Shown here: in pieces, positions 1 through 11,460 of the stretch
Layout: the number at the start of each line of letters is the position of its first letter
How positions within the stretch are numbered: the stretch's first letter is position 1
From: Tubulanus polymorphus
Taxonomy: Eukaryota; Nemertea; Palaeonemertea; Tubulaniformes; Tubulanidae
Length of the DNA: 64,000 bases
Reading direction: 5' to 3'
Assembly (NCBI RefSeq): GCF_964204645.1
Contig: NC_134025.1
Coordinates: forward strand, 31,154,001 to 31,218,000
The notes under the pieces: model-generated
The model's input: the letters and a program-made list of their open reading frames with translations, nothing else
The model's database searches: none
What the model was told of the DNA's origin: nothing
Translations under genes and position numbers: made by a program

Positions 1-354
1 CTTTATAAACTTTCTATTCACAATTTCTGATAAATTCAATGAATTTTATCATCAGTTTCTGTTGATCCAGATTAATGAGGGGTTTACTGTTGTAGCATTA
101 GTAGAAATTTCAATGAAATAAATGAATTCTATTCAAGTCAATCTCGTTTAAGTCGCCATCAGGTAAGTCGTCACATTACTGATGACTTAAGCAAGTGTCA
201 GTGTACTTCACATAGCCTCAGAGAAGTTGAGTGATCCAGAGCTCGAATCCTGTTGAGACTGCTGAGTTTCAGTGACTGGCTAACAGTGGGTTCAGAGATG
301 AATGCAGTTTGTTTGTATGATATTAAGATGATTTTATAAACTGTATAATTTCAG

Positions 355-2275
355 GTGAATTACAAATACAATTGAGTAAACATTTACTGAAAACCATCTC
401 AACAGATATCACTAATCTTATATTTGGTGCTGTAGCTACGGATAAAATGATGTCTTTAGGAGATGACGCTGAAATGACAACCGAGGTAACACTAAAATCC
501 GGCTCAGGATCCAGTTCCGCAGTTTGATTTTATAGAGTTTTTTAGAATCGGTTTATTTCCAAGCTTTCATCTCGAAAGTCAAATTTTGACCGACAGTGTT
601 GTGGAACTAGGTTCTGTTATTCTGTAAATAGAAATGGTAACTTTAATTCTGTTTATAGCTTTTGCCTCTGAAGAAAATGAAACAATTATTGATATTTTAA
701 TGAATTTATTGTAACAATGACTATTATATATTTTACAGGCTAGAGTTCGTCTGCTGAGTAAATTACCAGACGATGTCAAAGTATCATTAACTAAACTTCA
801 TACATCTTTGAATAAAGAGGTAAATACTGCAACAGAATCCAGATTCAACATTCCTGGATCCAGTTCCTCGGCCCTGGATCCAGATTCCACATTCTTGATC
901 CAGTTCCAGGGCCCTGGATCCAGATTCAACATTCCTGGATCCAGTTCCATGGCCCTGGATCCAGATTCCACATTCCTGGATCCAGTTCCAGGGCCCTGGA
1001 TCCAGATTCCACATTCCTGGATCCAGTTCCAGGGCCCTGGATCCAGATTCAACATTCCTGGATCCAGGTCCAGGGCCCTGGATCCAGTTCCAGGGCCCTG
1101 GATCCAGATTCCACATTCCTGGATCCAGTTCCAGGGCCCTGGACCCAGTTCCACAGTTTATCTGTATAAACTGTTTCTATCTATTTGTCTGATTGTGTTG
1201 TTTTTTCTGCAGAGTTTAGACGAGTTTCATGTGGCTCTGGATTTAATCTGTGACCCGAGTTGTCTGGGAATCATGCTGAAAAAACCTGACAAGAAAAAAG
1301 AAAGGTATTAAGCAATATCCTAGATTTTCCTTGTGGGCAACTAAAGTATGTTTGGGAGGGGGAAAGGAGAGAGGGGAGGAGAGAGGAGCGGAGAGGGGAG
1401 GAGAGAGGAGCGGAGAAGAGAGAGAGAGAGGGGAGGGGAGGGGAGAGAGGAGAAAAGTTAAGAGAGAGGAGAGGGGAGAGGAGAACAGGGAAGAGAGAGA
1501 GGAGAGTCAATAATTGTGCAGTCCTCTTTGTATGGATGTACTTTTAACCTTGTTAGTAATTATATCGATTTATTTCATTTACAGACAACTGATTTTTAGT
1601 CATCGTCAAGTTTTATTGGATCAGTTAAAGTTAGAACAGGATTCAGCGATGTTGTTACATCTCGTGGCTGTTGTATTATTTCAAACGTTTAGCGGCTGTA
1701 TGGTGCACGCTCCCGGACGCTGTGTTCCGCATATACTCACATTCCTCGCTGATCACATGTTACAAGAGCAACATCAATTACTCACTGAATATCAAGGTTT
1801 GTTCGATTTCATTCTCATTCTGTTTGATCTAGTTCCGTAGTTCTCTGCAGTTGGAAAGTGAAGTTTTCACTCTAGGTTCCTCCTACGTCTTTGAAGTCAA
1901 ACTGAACCTACAACTGTCCAGTTTATGTTGAATTGCGTGTTCTCTGTGAAACTAGTCCCAGTTTTCTGATAACATTTGACTCATATTGATTGGTCTCTAC
2001 TTATTCCAGCATTCTCTTCTGGTGCATTCGTTTCAACCAGATTAAGCTCTACCTATGAATCGGCTTCACATATTGAATTCATTGTGTGAATGCGTCTTGT
2101 TTTTACAGATCTGGTAATAAAACAGTTGAAACAGAAATCAGAAAATAACGACGGGAAATTAGTGGAAATAGAAAATAAACTCGAAGAGTTAAAACCGCAA
2201 GTTAAAGAGTTGGCAATTATTGTGAAAAAGAGTGTAAATAATAATAGTAATAATGGTTTACAGGATGATTCATAG
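355..2275 (+). CDS. UFL1: E3 UFM1-protein ligase 1 (UFL1), C-terminal five exons, 5' partial
   Basis: UFL1 transfers the ubiquitin-like modifier UFM1 to substrates at the ER, in a complex with DDRGK1 and CDK5RAP3. Exons are 355-485, 739-819, 1213-1304, 1585-1796 and 2109-2275; each has an AG acceptor and GT donor, and all phases agree. The stop is TAG at 2273-2275. The peptide carries the conserved UFL1 C-terminal region: TDITNLIFGAVA in the first exon, a LSKLPDDVKVSLTKLH segment, then MLKKPDKKKER running across an intron into HRQ, and MVHAPGRCVPHILTFL in the fourth exon. The final exon is lysine- and glutamate-rich and probably coiled. The N-terminal catalytic part lies upstream of the window. 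The introns hold a 41-bp-class minisatellite and a GA-rich tract. Identification rests on remembered family sequence; I am confident of the family. Confidence 0.88.
808..1160. repeat. minisatellite, GGATCC/GGGCCC-containing unit, in a UFL1 intron
   Basis: About nine imperfect copies built from the blocks CCAGATTCCACATTCCTGGA and TCCAGTTCCAGGGCCCTGGA. The two blocks alternate. The array begins near the donor of the exon ending at 819. The units contain no stop in several frames, so ORFs of over 100 codons appear on both strands without being genes. Confidence 0.9.
1347..1508. repeat. GA-rich low-complexity tract
   Basis: Almost pure purine on the plus strand (GGAGAGAGGAGC-type units), between the donor at 1304 and the acceptor at 1584 of UFL1. 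It is transcribed as purine RNA in UFL1. No coding signal. Confidence 0.9.
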
Positions 2276-2711
2276 AAGTCACTAACTAGTCAGTCAGTCC
2301 AGTTATACCTGCTTAAATCTAGTATACTTTAAATCAAAATATGTTGTAATCTGATGATGAATTGTTTGGGTCTTGGTTCAGGTTTAAGCAGGTTTGATCG
2401 TTGAATTGAGGGGTTGGTTCCATGAGACCAGACTTATTGACAATGCAAATTATGACTGGTCTTAGTCTGTTTTAGTACGGTCAACTCTTGTTATCCACTT
2501 TGAAATTCATTGTCTAACTTGATATTCAGTTCTACTCAATGATCCATCAGACTAAGGTACACCGGTAATGAGGAGTTGACTGTAGTAAGATCCCCTGCTG
2601 TATGAGCCAGTGTTTGTAAGTCACACAAGTTTATTGTCTCTTATGGTTTGAGTTATTATCAATATTTTATGTTTAAGAGGGATTTATTGATTATTATTTA
2701 TGTGTGAATGA

Positions 2712-2717
2712 AATAAA
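2712..2717 (+). promoter_or_regulatory. UFL1 polyadenylation signal AATAAA
   Basis: AATAAA about 437 bases after the UFL1 stop, followed by CA- and T-rich sequence. It is the first canonical hexamer in this 3' UTR and the likely end of the main transcript. Confidence 0.6.
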
Positions 2718-2794
2718 GCTATATTTTAAATTCACAACACAATTCTGCCTCCAGAAGTTGTTTTTGTATTGACGAATACCATCTTCTCATACAG

Positions 2795-2904
2795 ATACTG
2801 TAGTCAACATAACAGACAGATTATCAGCAGAGACAGATGCTGAATCCAGGCGTAGGGACGCAGTAGGAGCAGTCATTTCCATTACCCAAGACCAAGTCAT
2901 GTAA
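2795..2904 (+). CDS. candidate alternative last exon of UFL1
   Basis: A good acceptor (TTCTCATACAG) precedes an open frame that starts in the same phase as the annotated last UFL1 exon: the G left by the exon ending at 1796 plus AT gives Asp in both. It would add 36 charged residues starting DTVVNITDRLSAE and ending ISITQDQVM, then TAA. A strong donor-like GTAAGAG overlaps the stop, so it could instead be an internal exon ending at 2900. It lies beyond the AATAAA at 2712, so its use needs read-through of that site. I do not recognise the peptide. It could be a fragment of another gene. Confidence 0.35.
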
Positions 2905-2966
2905 GAGCACCTGCATCTCTACAATCTAACAACTCAACACTCACAATTCAGTGAATTAAATGCATA

Positions 2967-2972
2967 TTTATT
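2967..2972 (-). promoter_or_regulatory. CLP1 polyadenylation signal AATAAA
   Basis: AATAAA on the minus strand, 47 bases beyond the CLP1 stop. With UFL1 ending near 2740, the two convergent transcripts would end about 200 bases apart. The extra UFL1-strand exon at 2795-2904 lies between them. Confidence 0.5.
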
Positions 2973-3018
2973 TGTTTATAAAATTAATTTGATTTTCATT
3001 TTGATTTCATTCATTCAT

Positions 3019-6000
3019 TCATCGAATGTCCATAAATTGAACGTCCATAACGAGTAGAATATTACGCGGTAATGGTCTCTGTGACGGGGAGAGAATACTC
3101 AACGTTTGACGATCTAAATTCACTCCATTCCTAAAACGCATCAGAGATTTAGATGATTAGTTTATCAGACGGATGATGAAGCCTTGTTTACTGTGTGTAG
3201 TAATACTTACACTACGATGAATCCAGCTACATTAGTTTGTACGATGTCCTCGTCAGTAGATACAGCCATACTAACACTGAGTACGTGATGTAATAAACCT
3301 GGACCTGTAATAACAAAACAACATCAATTAGGCCAAAAAAAATTGATACCTTGTTTCTCCGCTCTGCTGAGCTTAAATGTTGACCCGGCCGGCCGCCTAT
3401 CTACCCTATACATTACTTTTTTTAAAAATCGTGATCAATTTTACCATAACAGACCCAGCCGCTATAGAAATGAACTGTTTATAAATTTTATCATACTTTA
3501 CAAAAATCACCCGGCCGCTGCGGAGAAACAAGGTATCATTTTTGTTTAGCCTTATATCTCTACTTATAGAATCCTACTTAGTTCTAGATTTCACTATAGA
3601 CCCAGTTCTAAGTAAGGATTTCACTTGAGTTAGTTACCTAATCGTCGGCGGTAAGCTTTTAACTCAGATAGGCTTATACCAGTGGTTTGACAGGTTTAGG
3701 TTATTGACCACAGACAGGTTTAGGATACTGACAAGTTTCACTATATACAGCGCCGGTAAACTTATTCTTACTCAAACATAAACAACCGTAGACCTGAATG
3801 TAGAAATCTACTGGTAATCTTAACCTAGCTAGAACACATTTCAAATTTCTGAGTTAAAACATTGAAAATCATCTTAACTGAAAGTTGAACCTGAGTAACT
3901 GGGTCCAGAACGGAGAGCTGATATCTGAACGGATTTTACCTGGTGAAACTGGAACTAGTTTAGTTTTATTATCTTGTGGTTTCATTCCGAGCGGTAAACA
4001 TGAATCTGGTAAATCAGGAGCTACAAATATAAACAGCATTCATCAGTACATCATCACAGATCAATCTAAGACTATAAAATGACCACGTCTTTTTTACCTC
4101 CGATTTTGAATATTTTGACTTCGCTGAATTTCACTTCAAACGCGTGCGGGAAAAGATTGTTTTTGATGCCGTAGAAATTCTGTCTAACTCGAGCGTCTCG
4201 ACTATCAGCTCGAGCCTGTTGAGTCCTCTCAACAACCTGTGAAATAAATAACATCATCATCTCGCTGAATTACCAGTAAACTCCTTACTCGCCATGGAAC
4301 TGATTCAAATTCAAATTCATGAGATAACAAACTATTGGTTTCCACGGACACGTGATTGTCTTATAGTATACTGTTTGAAGTAAAGACCCGCGATATACGG
4401 GTGAAGATAAAACTAAATGAGCATTTGATGTTTCGATCCAAAATTCTAAGGCCATTTTCAAAAATTGGATCAAGCTTGATTTTGCAAATAGCTCATTCAT
4501 AGATTTGGGTCTAAATGTTAAAATGCTCAGTTAGATATTTTTTTCTTAATCCGTATTGTGCAGGTCTATACAGTAGACTAGATCCTTGATAAACCTACCC
4601 CTCCAGATTTAGGAAGAAGAACGACTTTAACGAAATCAGGCATATCTCGTTTCAATTCATTATAAATTCTTTCTTGATCCAAAACGACGATAACATCAAC
4701 TAAAAACAAACAAACAACGGATTAATAAACGCCGGAGAGATACACGAGTGAAACGAGAGGGACAGGGAGTGAGGGAAAGGAAGAGAGGAAGAGGGGAGTG
4801 AGGGAAGGGGAGGGGAGGGAACTAACCTTCAAATGCTCCAGCTGCATGAATTAAACACTGATATCCACCTCCTCGAACCCATCCACATGTGTTTATTATT
4901 ATTCCACTAGCATTAGCTATAAATACACAGCATTATCAATTATTCATCAAACATGGTTGAAACAGGAAGTCACTGTGGGCAGGTTTACTTGAATTCATTA
5001 TGAGCTTTCACTACTTCATCGGGTCAACAACTATTCAGAATCGAATCAATTAACTAAACTGTAATAACTGATGATTAATTAATTGATTACCTTTTTTGCT
5101 CACTTCACATCGTTCGTTACAGATTAACGCTAATCTCGAGACTAATCGATTATACAGTGAGATGTTACTACTGGGAGACGCGTGTCCAAAATGATAAACT
5201 AGTGGCGCCGTCTGCGCGAAATTACCCTCTTCAACATCAGCGGGTCTTTCAACTATCAGAGCTCCTACAATAGATATTACAATGTACATATCTCTCAACT
5301 ATCAGAGCTCCTACAATAGATATTACAATGTACATGTGTATTACTAAAACATGTAACAATATGACAATATTTACCAATAGTGCCCGGTATTCCGACGTTT
5401 CCTTGTCCAACATCTAAATCTACAAAAATCGGGATCCGTCCAAGACGCACAGCATAGTTCAATAATATCTTACACAATGTGCTCTTCCCTACGTCAGTCG
5501 GCCCGACAACCATCACCTATAAAACAAATCAACATAGAAGACGCTTTTAAACTTATCCAAAGATCGCTTACCCCATTTTAGTTCTATAACCAATCTAACA
5601 AATTAAGACCAGTCTAAGCTCATCTTAGTTCTATAACCAATCTAACAACTTAAGACCAGTCTAAGCTCATCTTAGTTCTATAACCATCTAACAACTTCAG
5701 ACCAGTCTAAACTCATTTTGGTTCTATAACCAATCTAACAACTTAAGACCAGTCTAAGCTCATCTTAGTTCTATAACCAATCTAACAGATCAGTCTAAAC
5801 CAGTCTAAGATCACTTAAGTTCTATAACTTATTTATCCAACTTAAGAACAATCTGAGCCCATTTTCGTTCTATAGCCACAAACAAGGCCCTTGGGCGTTA
5901 ATCTGGGCCTTTGACACAAACAAGGCCCAGATTTGATACAAGCATTACATACCCTTGGACCGCGTCCACTTTCATCAGCTTTCTGTCTCATCTGCTCCAG

Positions 6001-7164
6001 AGCTGCGTGTGTATTCACGTATAAACCCATCGGAGTTTCTTTAGCTATATACGCTACCTCAGTTTTACCGGTCAAGTTTATAAATACGTCAAGGATTGGT
6101 AGAACGATGACCACCACTCAAACGTGGTGAACGGATAATAAGATAAAATCCCACTATTTACAGATTAAAAGAATTTAAAAACCAGAATTCATCTATTAAA
6201 TCTAAAATATTTAAAAGACAAGACGTTTCGATCTCACCCTTTGACACCTGACGATGATCTCTAGGGTGAGATCGAAACGTCGTGTCTTTTAAATATTTTA
6301 GATTTAACAAATAAATTCTGGTTTTTAAATTCTTTTAATCTGTAAATAGTGGGATTTTATCTTATTACGTCAAGGATTGTTTATAATTGAGAGTTACATT
6401 CAACGACGGAGATAAACATCGAAATGATGCGACACAAATGACAGTAGAACTGTTTTGATGAGTAAAAGGATATAGTAATTAGACATCCGTGCCAGGTAAA
6501 CACAGCTACTTTAGCACTGGACGAAAATACATACTTCTTACCAATAGCGAGTTCTGAACCAAATATTTCAGCTTTACCTTCGACCAACTAAACAACAATG
6601 TTCAGTAAAATATCAACATCATTTCATTGATTTTTAGAATCAGCGGTAATTAGTTACTGACTGATTTACCTCTATTGTTACTTGAGCTCCCGATTCAACT
6701 TCAAATCTTAATTCTGTATCTGCTTCCAATTTATATTCATTCTTTGTCACCTTTACAAATAAATCAATAAAGAATTATTATGTCAGTTTTCAGGAGCAGC
6801 AGTTCTTCATGGGTAGGTGCTGGTAGGGCCCATAGGTCACATTTGATAATGAACCGTGACAAGTCCCAGTGGGTAGGCTGGTCAGGAGATGAATGAGGGA
6901 TGGGTTTCTTTTAGTCGATTGTTACCAAAAAGGGGAACCCCGTAGGTACACAACTACGTCAACATGGTCTGGTTGTTGGTATTCGTCCGAAACATTTCAA
7001 TAAGTACACATCAGAGACAGAGATTAAACTAAAGATAAGGACTAACATATATTCATAAGAAACCTATTCATTTTTGTACTTTGTTGTAGTATCAGATCAG
7101 GATGCAATGGAATCATTGAAATCAAATTTATACCTACATCTAAATCATTTCCTTCCGAAGCCAT
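3019..7164 (-). CDS. CLP1: polyribonucleotide 5'-hydroxyl-kinase Clp1, 12 exons
   Basis: CLP1 phosphorylates RNA 5'-OH ends. It works with the tRNA splicing endonuclease and in cleavage factor II of mRNA 3' processing, in the nucleus. Exons from the start are 7164-7138, 6750-6670, 6587-6485, 6116-5953, 5516-5375, 5264-5091, 4916-4827, 4699-4599, 4236-4098, 4020-3940, 3304-3211 and 3130-3019. The phases sum to 435 codons plus stop; human CLP1 is 425 aa. The N-terminal domain has ELRFEVES and VAVFTWHGC. The P-loop GPTDVGKST is at about residues 130-138, followed by [15 protein letters not shown]. The C-terminal domain has [19 protein letters not shown] and a final [11 protein letters not shown]. 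Only the 6485/6116 junction is doubtful: the only nearby AG acceptor adds about 12 hydrophobic residues absent from homologues, and it lies inside an inserted palindromic element. The first exon encodes only nine residues (MASEGNDLD). Confidence 0.92.
3331..3551. mobile_element. MITE with about 30-bp inverted termini and TTA target duplication
   Basis: The ends GGCCAAAA...GATACCTTGTTTCTCCGC and GCGGAGAAACAAGGTATC...AGCC are inverted repeats. TTA flanks both sides (3328-3330 and 3552-3554), as expected for PIF/Harbinger-type insertions. There is no transposase, so it is non-autonomous. It lies in a CLP1 intron, 26 bases upstream of the acceptor of the exon starting at 3304. Confidence 0.75.
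5245..5336. repeat. 46-bp tandem duplication spanning a CLP1 splice acceptor
   Basis: Two near-identical 46-bp copies (5245-5290 and 5291-5336). Each contains the polypyrimidine/AG region and the first codons of the CLP1 exon that starts at 5264. The copy further from the exon provides a second, decoy AG; using it gives a short frame ending in a stop. Confidence 0.85.
5572..5880. repeat. tandem array of a roughly 60-bp unit from a dispersed MITE-like family
   Basis: About five copies containing TTCTATAACCAATCTAACAA and AAGACCAGTCTAAGCTCAT, in the CLP1 intron downstream of the exon ending at 5953. The same unit in reverse orientation forms the array at 41290-41530, and single copies occur near 10290, 26270-26500, 29780, 45250 and 55900. 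Confidence 0.85.
6099..6365. mobile_element. palindromic element flanked by 14-bp direct repeats
   Basis: Arms of about 100 bp (6138-6239 and 6264-6365) are nearly perfect reverse complements around a short centre. The direct repeat TACGTCAAGGATTG occurs at 6085-6098 and 6366-6379 and looks like a target-site duplication, long for a DNA transposon. No coding capacity. The left repeat lies in the coding part of the CLP1 exon that ends at 5953, so the insertion touches that exon's 5' border. Confidence 0.75.
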
Positions 7165-7200
7165 AATTCCTTCTTAAATTGATGTAAAATTTGCCAAAAA

Positions 7201-7648
7201 TGACCGCTTTGATTAAAAACCATATGCAGTGTGTTTGAATTCGCTCAATGACCTTCAGACTGACACCGGGTAGCGTCTCTGTACAACCGTACACTCTGGC
7301 ATGCGAGTAACAAATTAGTTCACACATTTACCGTCTCATTTAGGGGCAGCACCTTACGGTACAGATCTGACGCGCTCGATTTTCTTACTGTGGCATGCTA
7401 AAGAATTATGAATATGATACAATGATGTAGATGTTATTGAGGCTAAATGACCACCTTGATTAAAAACTATATGCAGCGTGTATTAATTCGCTCAACGACC
7501 TCTCTGGCATGCGAGTAACAAATTAGTTCACACATTTACCGTCTCATTTAGGGGCAGCACCTTACGGTACAGATCTGACGCGCTCGATTTTCCTACTGTG
7601 GCATGCTAAAGAATTATGAATGAATACAATGTATATGTTATTGAGGCT
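7201..7648. repeat. tandem duplication upstream of CLP1
   Basis: Two copies, 7201-7444 and 7448-7648. They are nearly identical across TTAGGGGCAGCACCTTACGG and TCTGACGCGCTCGATTTT, and the second lacks about 43 bp. It starts 37 bases upstream of the CLP1 ATG and so probably covers its promoter or 5' UTR. Confidence 0.85.
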
Positions 7649-8076
7649 TTCTGCTGCCCAGAAAGGAAAACTATTATTTCATCAACTTATCCATCGCTAT
7701 AGACCTTTCGTTCGGAGTCAATTTCCCCAGACTCTGCCCGAGTGCGGACCCCATGGCCGGAGATTCTAGACTCCGTACCCAAAAGATGTCCTACTGTACA
7801 GCAGCACATCTGGCGGATCCTCACTAGCCATAGGCAGAGCCCTAGCAGACACTGAATAATCATTAAAACAAGAATTAAGTATTTTTGAGAGATCCCTTTA
7901 TTGTATCATAATATAGCGTCGTAGATCACGTGAGATTTGACACACAAGATTCACTAATTATCATAAACAGCACAAAAATAGATTGACACAACATAAATAC
8001 AAGATTCATATCCTCACATTCCAGGGAAGACATCTTACAACACCGCCCCTGGTACGCGAGGACTTCGTATCCCATC

Positions 8077-8382
8077 TCAACTTACAGAAATGCTGTTGAC
8101 ACCTCTGACTATTCGCGAGTCTTTATCGAATTCGACCAATAATACGTATAACAATTGATCTAAAACAATTACTCCTAAATATTTACAAAGACAACAATTT
8201 ATTCCTAGATCTATTAATTCTACAGTATTATATACACGCGTATCCAGGAGACGACGTAACTCCTTGGATACAATGACTTGTAATCGTGTTGTTGATACGT
8301 AAGCAAAAACTGGCGTCGATTTAACAAAATCTTGTCTCAGTAATAAATACTTTCTGTTGGTTTCATAGAAATAATTAAAATA
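8077..8382 (-). CDS. unrecognised exon-like open frame
   Basis: A minus-strand frame of about 100 codons follows a good acceptor (TATTCATTTCAG, exon from 8382) and ends in a stop at 8077. The peptide has non-repetitive, protein-like composition, for example LLLRQDFVKSTPVFAYVSTT and IVLDQLLYVLLVEFDKDSR. I recognise no family and found no partner exon. It could be the last exon of a small gene between PDE3 and CLP1, a relic, or chance. Confidence 0.25.
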   Translation of the reverse strand, partial: YFNYFYETNRKYLLLRQDFVKSTPVFAYVSTTRLQVIVSKELRRLLDTRVYNTVELIDLGINCCLCKYLGVIVLDQLLYVLLVEFDKDSRIVRGVNSISVS

Positions 8383-8459
8383 CTGAAATGAATACATGGC
8401 GTGTCCCGGGGTCGAATCCAATCATCCCTGACACCAGTGATTCCGACGCTGAATAGAGG

Positions 8460-10840
8460 ATGGACCAGCCTTTGGAGCCAGGCAATGGTTACAAACAGTG
8501 ATCGCTGATTTAAAGCGGATACTCATGATGCGTTAAGTCCAACATTAGAATATTGTTGAACTATCGAATTTACAATTTTGATGTATTTCAGTCACAAAAA
8601 GGTGTCTTGGGGTTCGAACCCGGTATTGATATAGCGACAAATATATGTTTTATCAAAAATACTCGTGGCCCCAGTTACGTCAAAGATTCGAGTTGGGGTT
8701 ATAGGTGATAAACTTTTAAACATTTTATTTTCGTTTGAATGCGATTGATTATTCACTGATTGTTAATACTGAGAAATAAAGAGATGAGCAAATAGCGAGA
8801 AAATAAACAACAGCAGTTTATATCACTTGAAATAAAACTGTAATGTAAGATTATCACGAATAAAGAACAAATACTGATAGGATCATCAGAATAATCTCAG
8901 CATCCAGTTCCACAGAGTTTAGAGAGTTTTACTCATTGGAAATGATATGATTCTTACTCAGAGTCGCCTCAACTCGCAACTGTGGAACTGGATCCGGGAC
9001 TTTAAGAGTTTAAAATGGGAGCAGATGATTGAAGCGGTTTTATAATGATTTCATATAAAATATGACTTTTTTCTGGTTTCTTTTAATTACAAACGACAAT
9101 GATCTGTTTAAGGCCCATGGGCGCTCACAGTATGCTCCAGCAGCCCATGGACACTTTTCAGATTCCAGCGCCTCTCAACAAAAAAATAAACACACACGTA
9201 CGTCATCACGTAGTTATATCATATCTATAAATATGAAAATATAAGTTCTACAATATCTGGAAAAACACGAAATGATTGAATGTTTTCTAAGTACATTCGT
9301 TATTCTAAATGATTCTAGTATATACAAATAACACTTCACTTTATAATGATTCTACTCCTCCTTAACCGAAGAGTTCTACGCCCTTGACCCCTTAACTGGG
9401 GTTTCTTCACCCGCTAACCGGAGCGATCAACACTCCTTTGAGTTAAAATCGGTTCATTGTTAATGTTTTAACTCAAGAATCAAATAAAACTCAGAAATGT
9501 AGAATCTTAACCCACAACTGTGGAACTGAGTCCGGTGCGACAGTAACGGAAAGAGTTTGAGTTAACTCTCTTAGCAGGGAGGTTCCCTGCTCGTAGTAAC
9601 AGTAATAGTTTGAGTTAACTCATAGTTTATTTTCAAGGTTTTAACTCACAACCGCGGAACTCAATCCTGGTCATTTGTTTAAGTGTTATTTCAGAAATCG
9701 TTTCTTATCTTCTACTGGTTGATATCAACTGATTTATCGATATATTGTCATAGGTCTGATATGATACAGATAACTTTTAACCGCCCTCCCATTCTCCCAT
9801 TACGCCCACCCCACTCCCCTCCCCATTCCCCATTCCCCATATATACCTGCCGTCAAGAAGTCATGTTTTCTGTTATCACTCTCTGTACTGGTCAGTGTGA
9901 ATAATTTCATATATACCTCCCCCTCCCTCTTCACATAGCGCGGTAATTAACAATTACAAAATCACCGCGCACCTGTTTCTATCACTTGTTTATTTACATA
10001 AATAACAATATCGTAAATCGTCGCTGATTTCGGGAACAATTCATCCAAGAACTGTTCACATGTGAATTATAATAATCATTATAATGTTTAAATATATATG
10101 AAAATAGATTATCATGTGACCAGATATGGGCGTTTATTCTATAGTTAAGTACGGAATTAGAAATGGTTGAAATGCAGTTTTAAGGCTTTATTTTGTAACT
10201 GTGTGACTGAGAATCCTGGGCATCAATTCGACATAACATCGATCAGAAAATATAGGACCTAATCGGCCGAGCCAGTTGAGTTCACACTGGTTCTATAGTG
10301 AATCTAATAACTTTTGGTTCTATGACAAGTCTAGTAACTTTAAGACCAGTCTTAAGATAATTTTGGTTCTATATAAATAACCTGAAACCTGGGGTTAGAA
10401 ACTGTTCTAGGGTCAAAATACTTTTATGATTTAACTTCCGAAATAATTCTTAAATCAAAATCAAGTTTCTGTAATTAGAATTTCCGTCAGTTTAATGAAT
10501 CAGTTTCTGGAATTTTGAGACAGTTTAAATTGAAAGACATGATATTGACTTATATACTACAAATATAAAATATTTTGGTTGCTTTTTTATCTATGAGCTG
10601 GTATTGAAGACGGGGGCTGGCTCCGGGGCTGGGGGTGTGGGGCACTCAGTACTAAACAATGATAGCTACCACGGGAAGAGAAATATATAAAGTATTATGA
10701 AGATTGAGCAATAGTAGAGAGAGAGAATATATATATGGTATCCAAACTGTGTCAGGGTAATAAGCGATACATTCACAAACTAAATCATCACAAAGTCTTT
10801 ATTACAAATCCGTGACCTGGGCCCAATCTCATATATGTGA
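8460..10840. other. intergenic stretch without recognised genes
   Basis: AT-rich sequence between the PDE3 3' end and CLP1. It contains a B-box-like GGTTCGAACCC near 8606, scattered copies of the ACTGTGGAACTGG motif (for example near 8910, 8975 and 9505), and a C-rich run at 9780-9840. No coding exons were identified. Confidence 0.5.
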
Positions 10841-10849
10841 GGGCGAAAT

Positions 10850-11175
10850 TATCTGTGCATGGAAACATTGTGAAATTTGTCAGTTATTATCGCGTGGTGA
10901 TTGTCAACCAGGGAGAACTTCGGTTTTCGTGGGTTAATCTCGACTTTGGTCAGAACTACGGAAGTTTGGTCGTAACGCAGTGTCCGCCATCTTGGAACTA
11001 GGCCCGAACTAGCTACAGCGACCGTGCTCAAATACTGTGCTCGACTTTCTTCGGACCTTCCGACTAACTGAGATTCGGTTTCACTTAGTACGCAAATAGT
11101 CGACAAACTTTTATCTTGGAGTTATCATCGAATTACTCCAAACTCCGATAACCGAAGTTCGCTCTGGTTGGAGGA
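10850..11175. repeat. dispersed repeat copy, related to 14680-14870
   Basis: Shares diverged blocks such as GGTTTTCGTGG, GCCATCTTGGAAC/GCCATTTTGGAAC, CTACAGCGAC and CGGACCTTCCGACTAACTGA with 14680-14870. An ORF of 85 codons on the minus strand is not conserved in the other copy. Confidence 0.6.
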
Positions 11176-11460
11176 TTTACTTTGATACCCACAGATCCTA
11201 TGAAACCGAGCCCTGGTCATTTTGAAGAGTCTGTTCTTGTTCAAGACAAATCCCTTCGTTGTTTACGAGTCACTGTATACCACCAGCTTTATCGATATCA
11301 ACACGATGAAACTGAGACTCAGAAAATACCGATTCTAATCGTGCTAAAAATGATTTCGAAAAGTACTTAACATAAAATAGAACGAATAATTATACACAAC
11401 GATTTCTTGGGAAAATAGTTGACGTTTTTTAACTATTTCTTACCCGAAATATTCCGTTGA

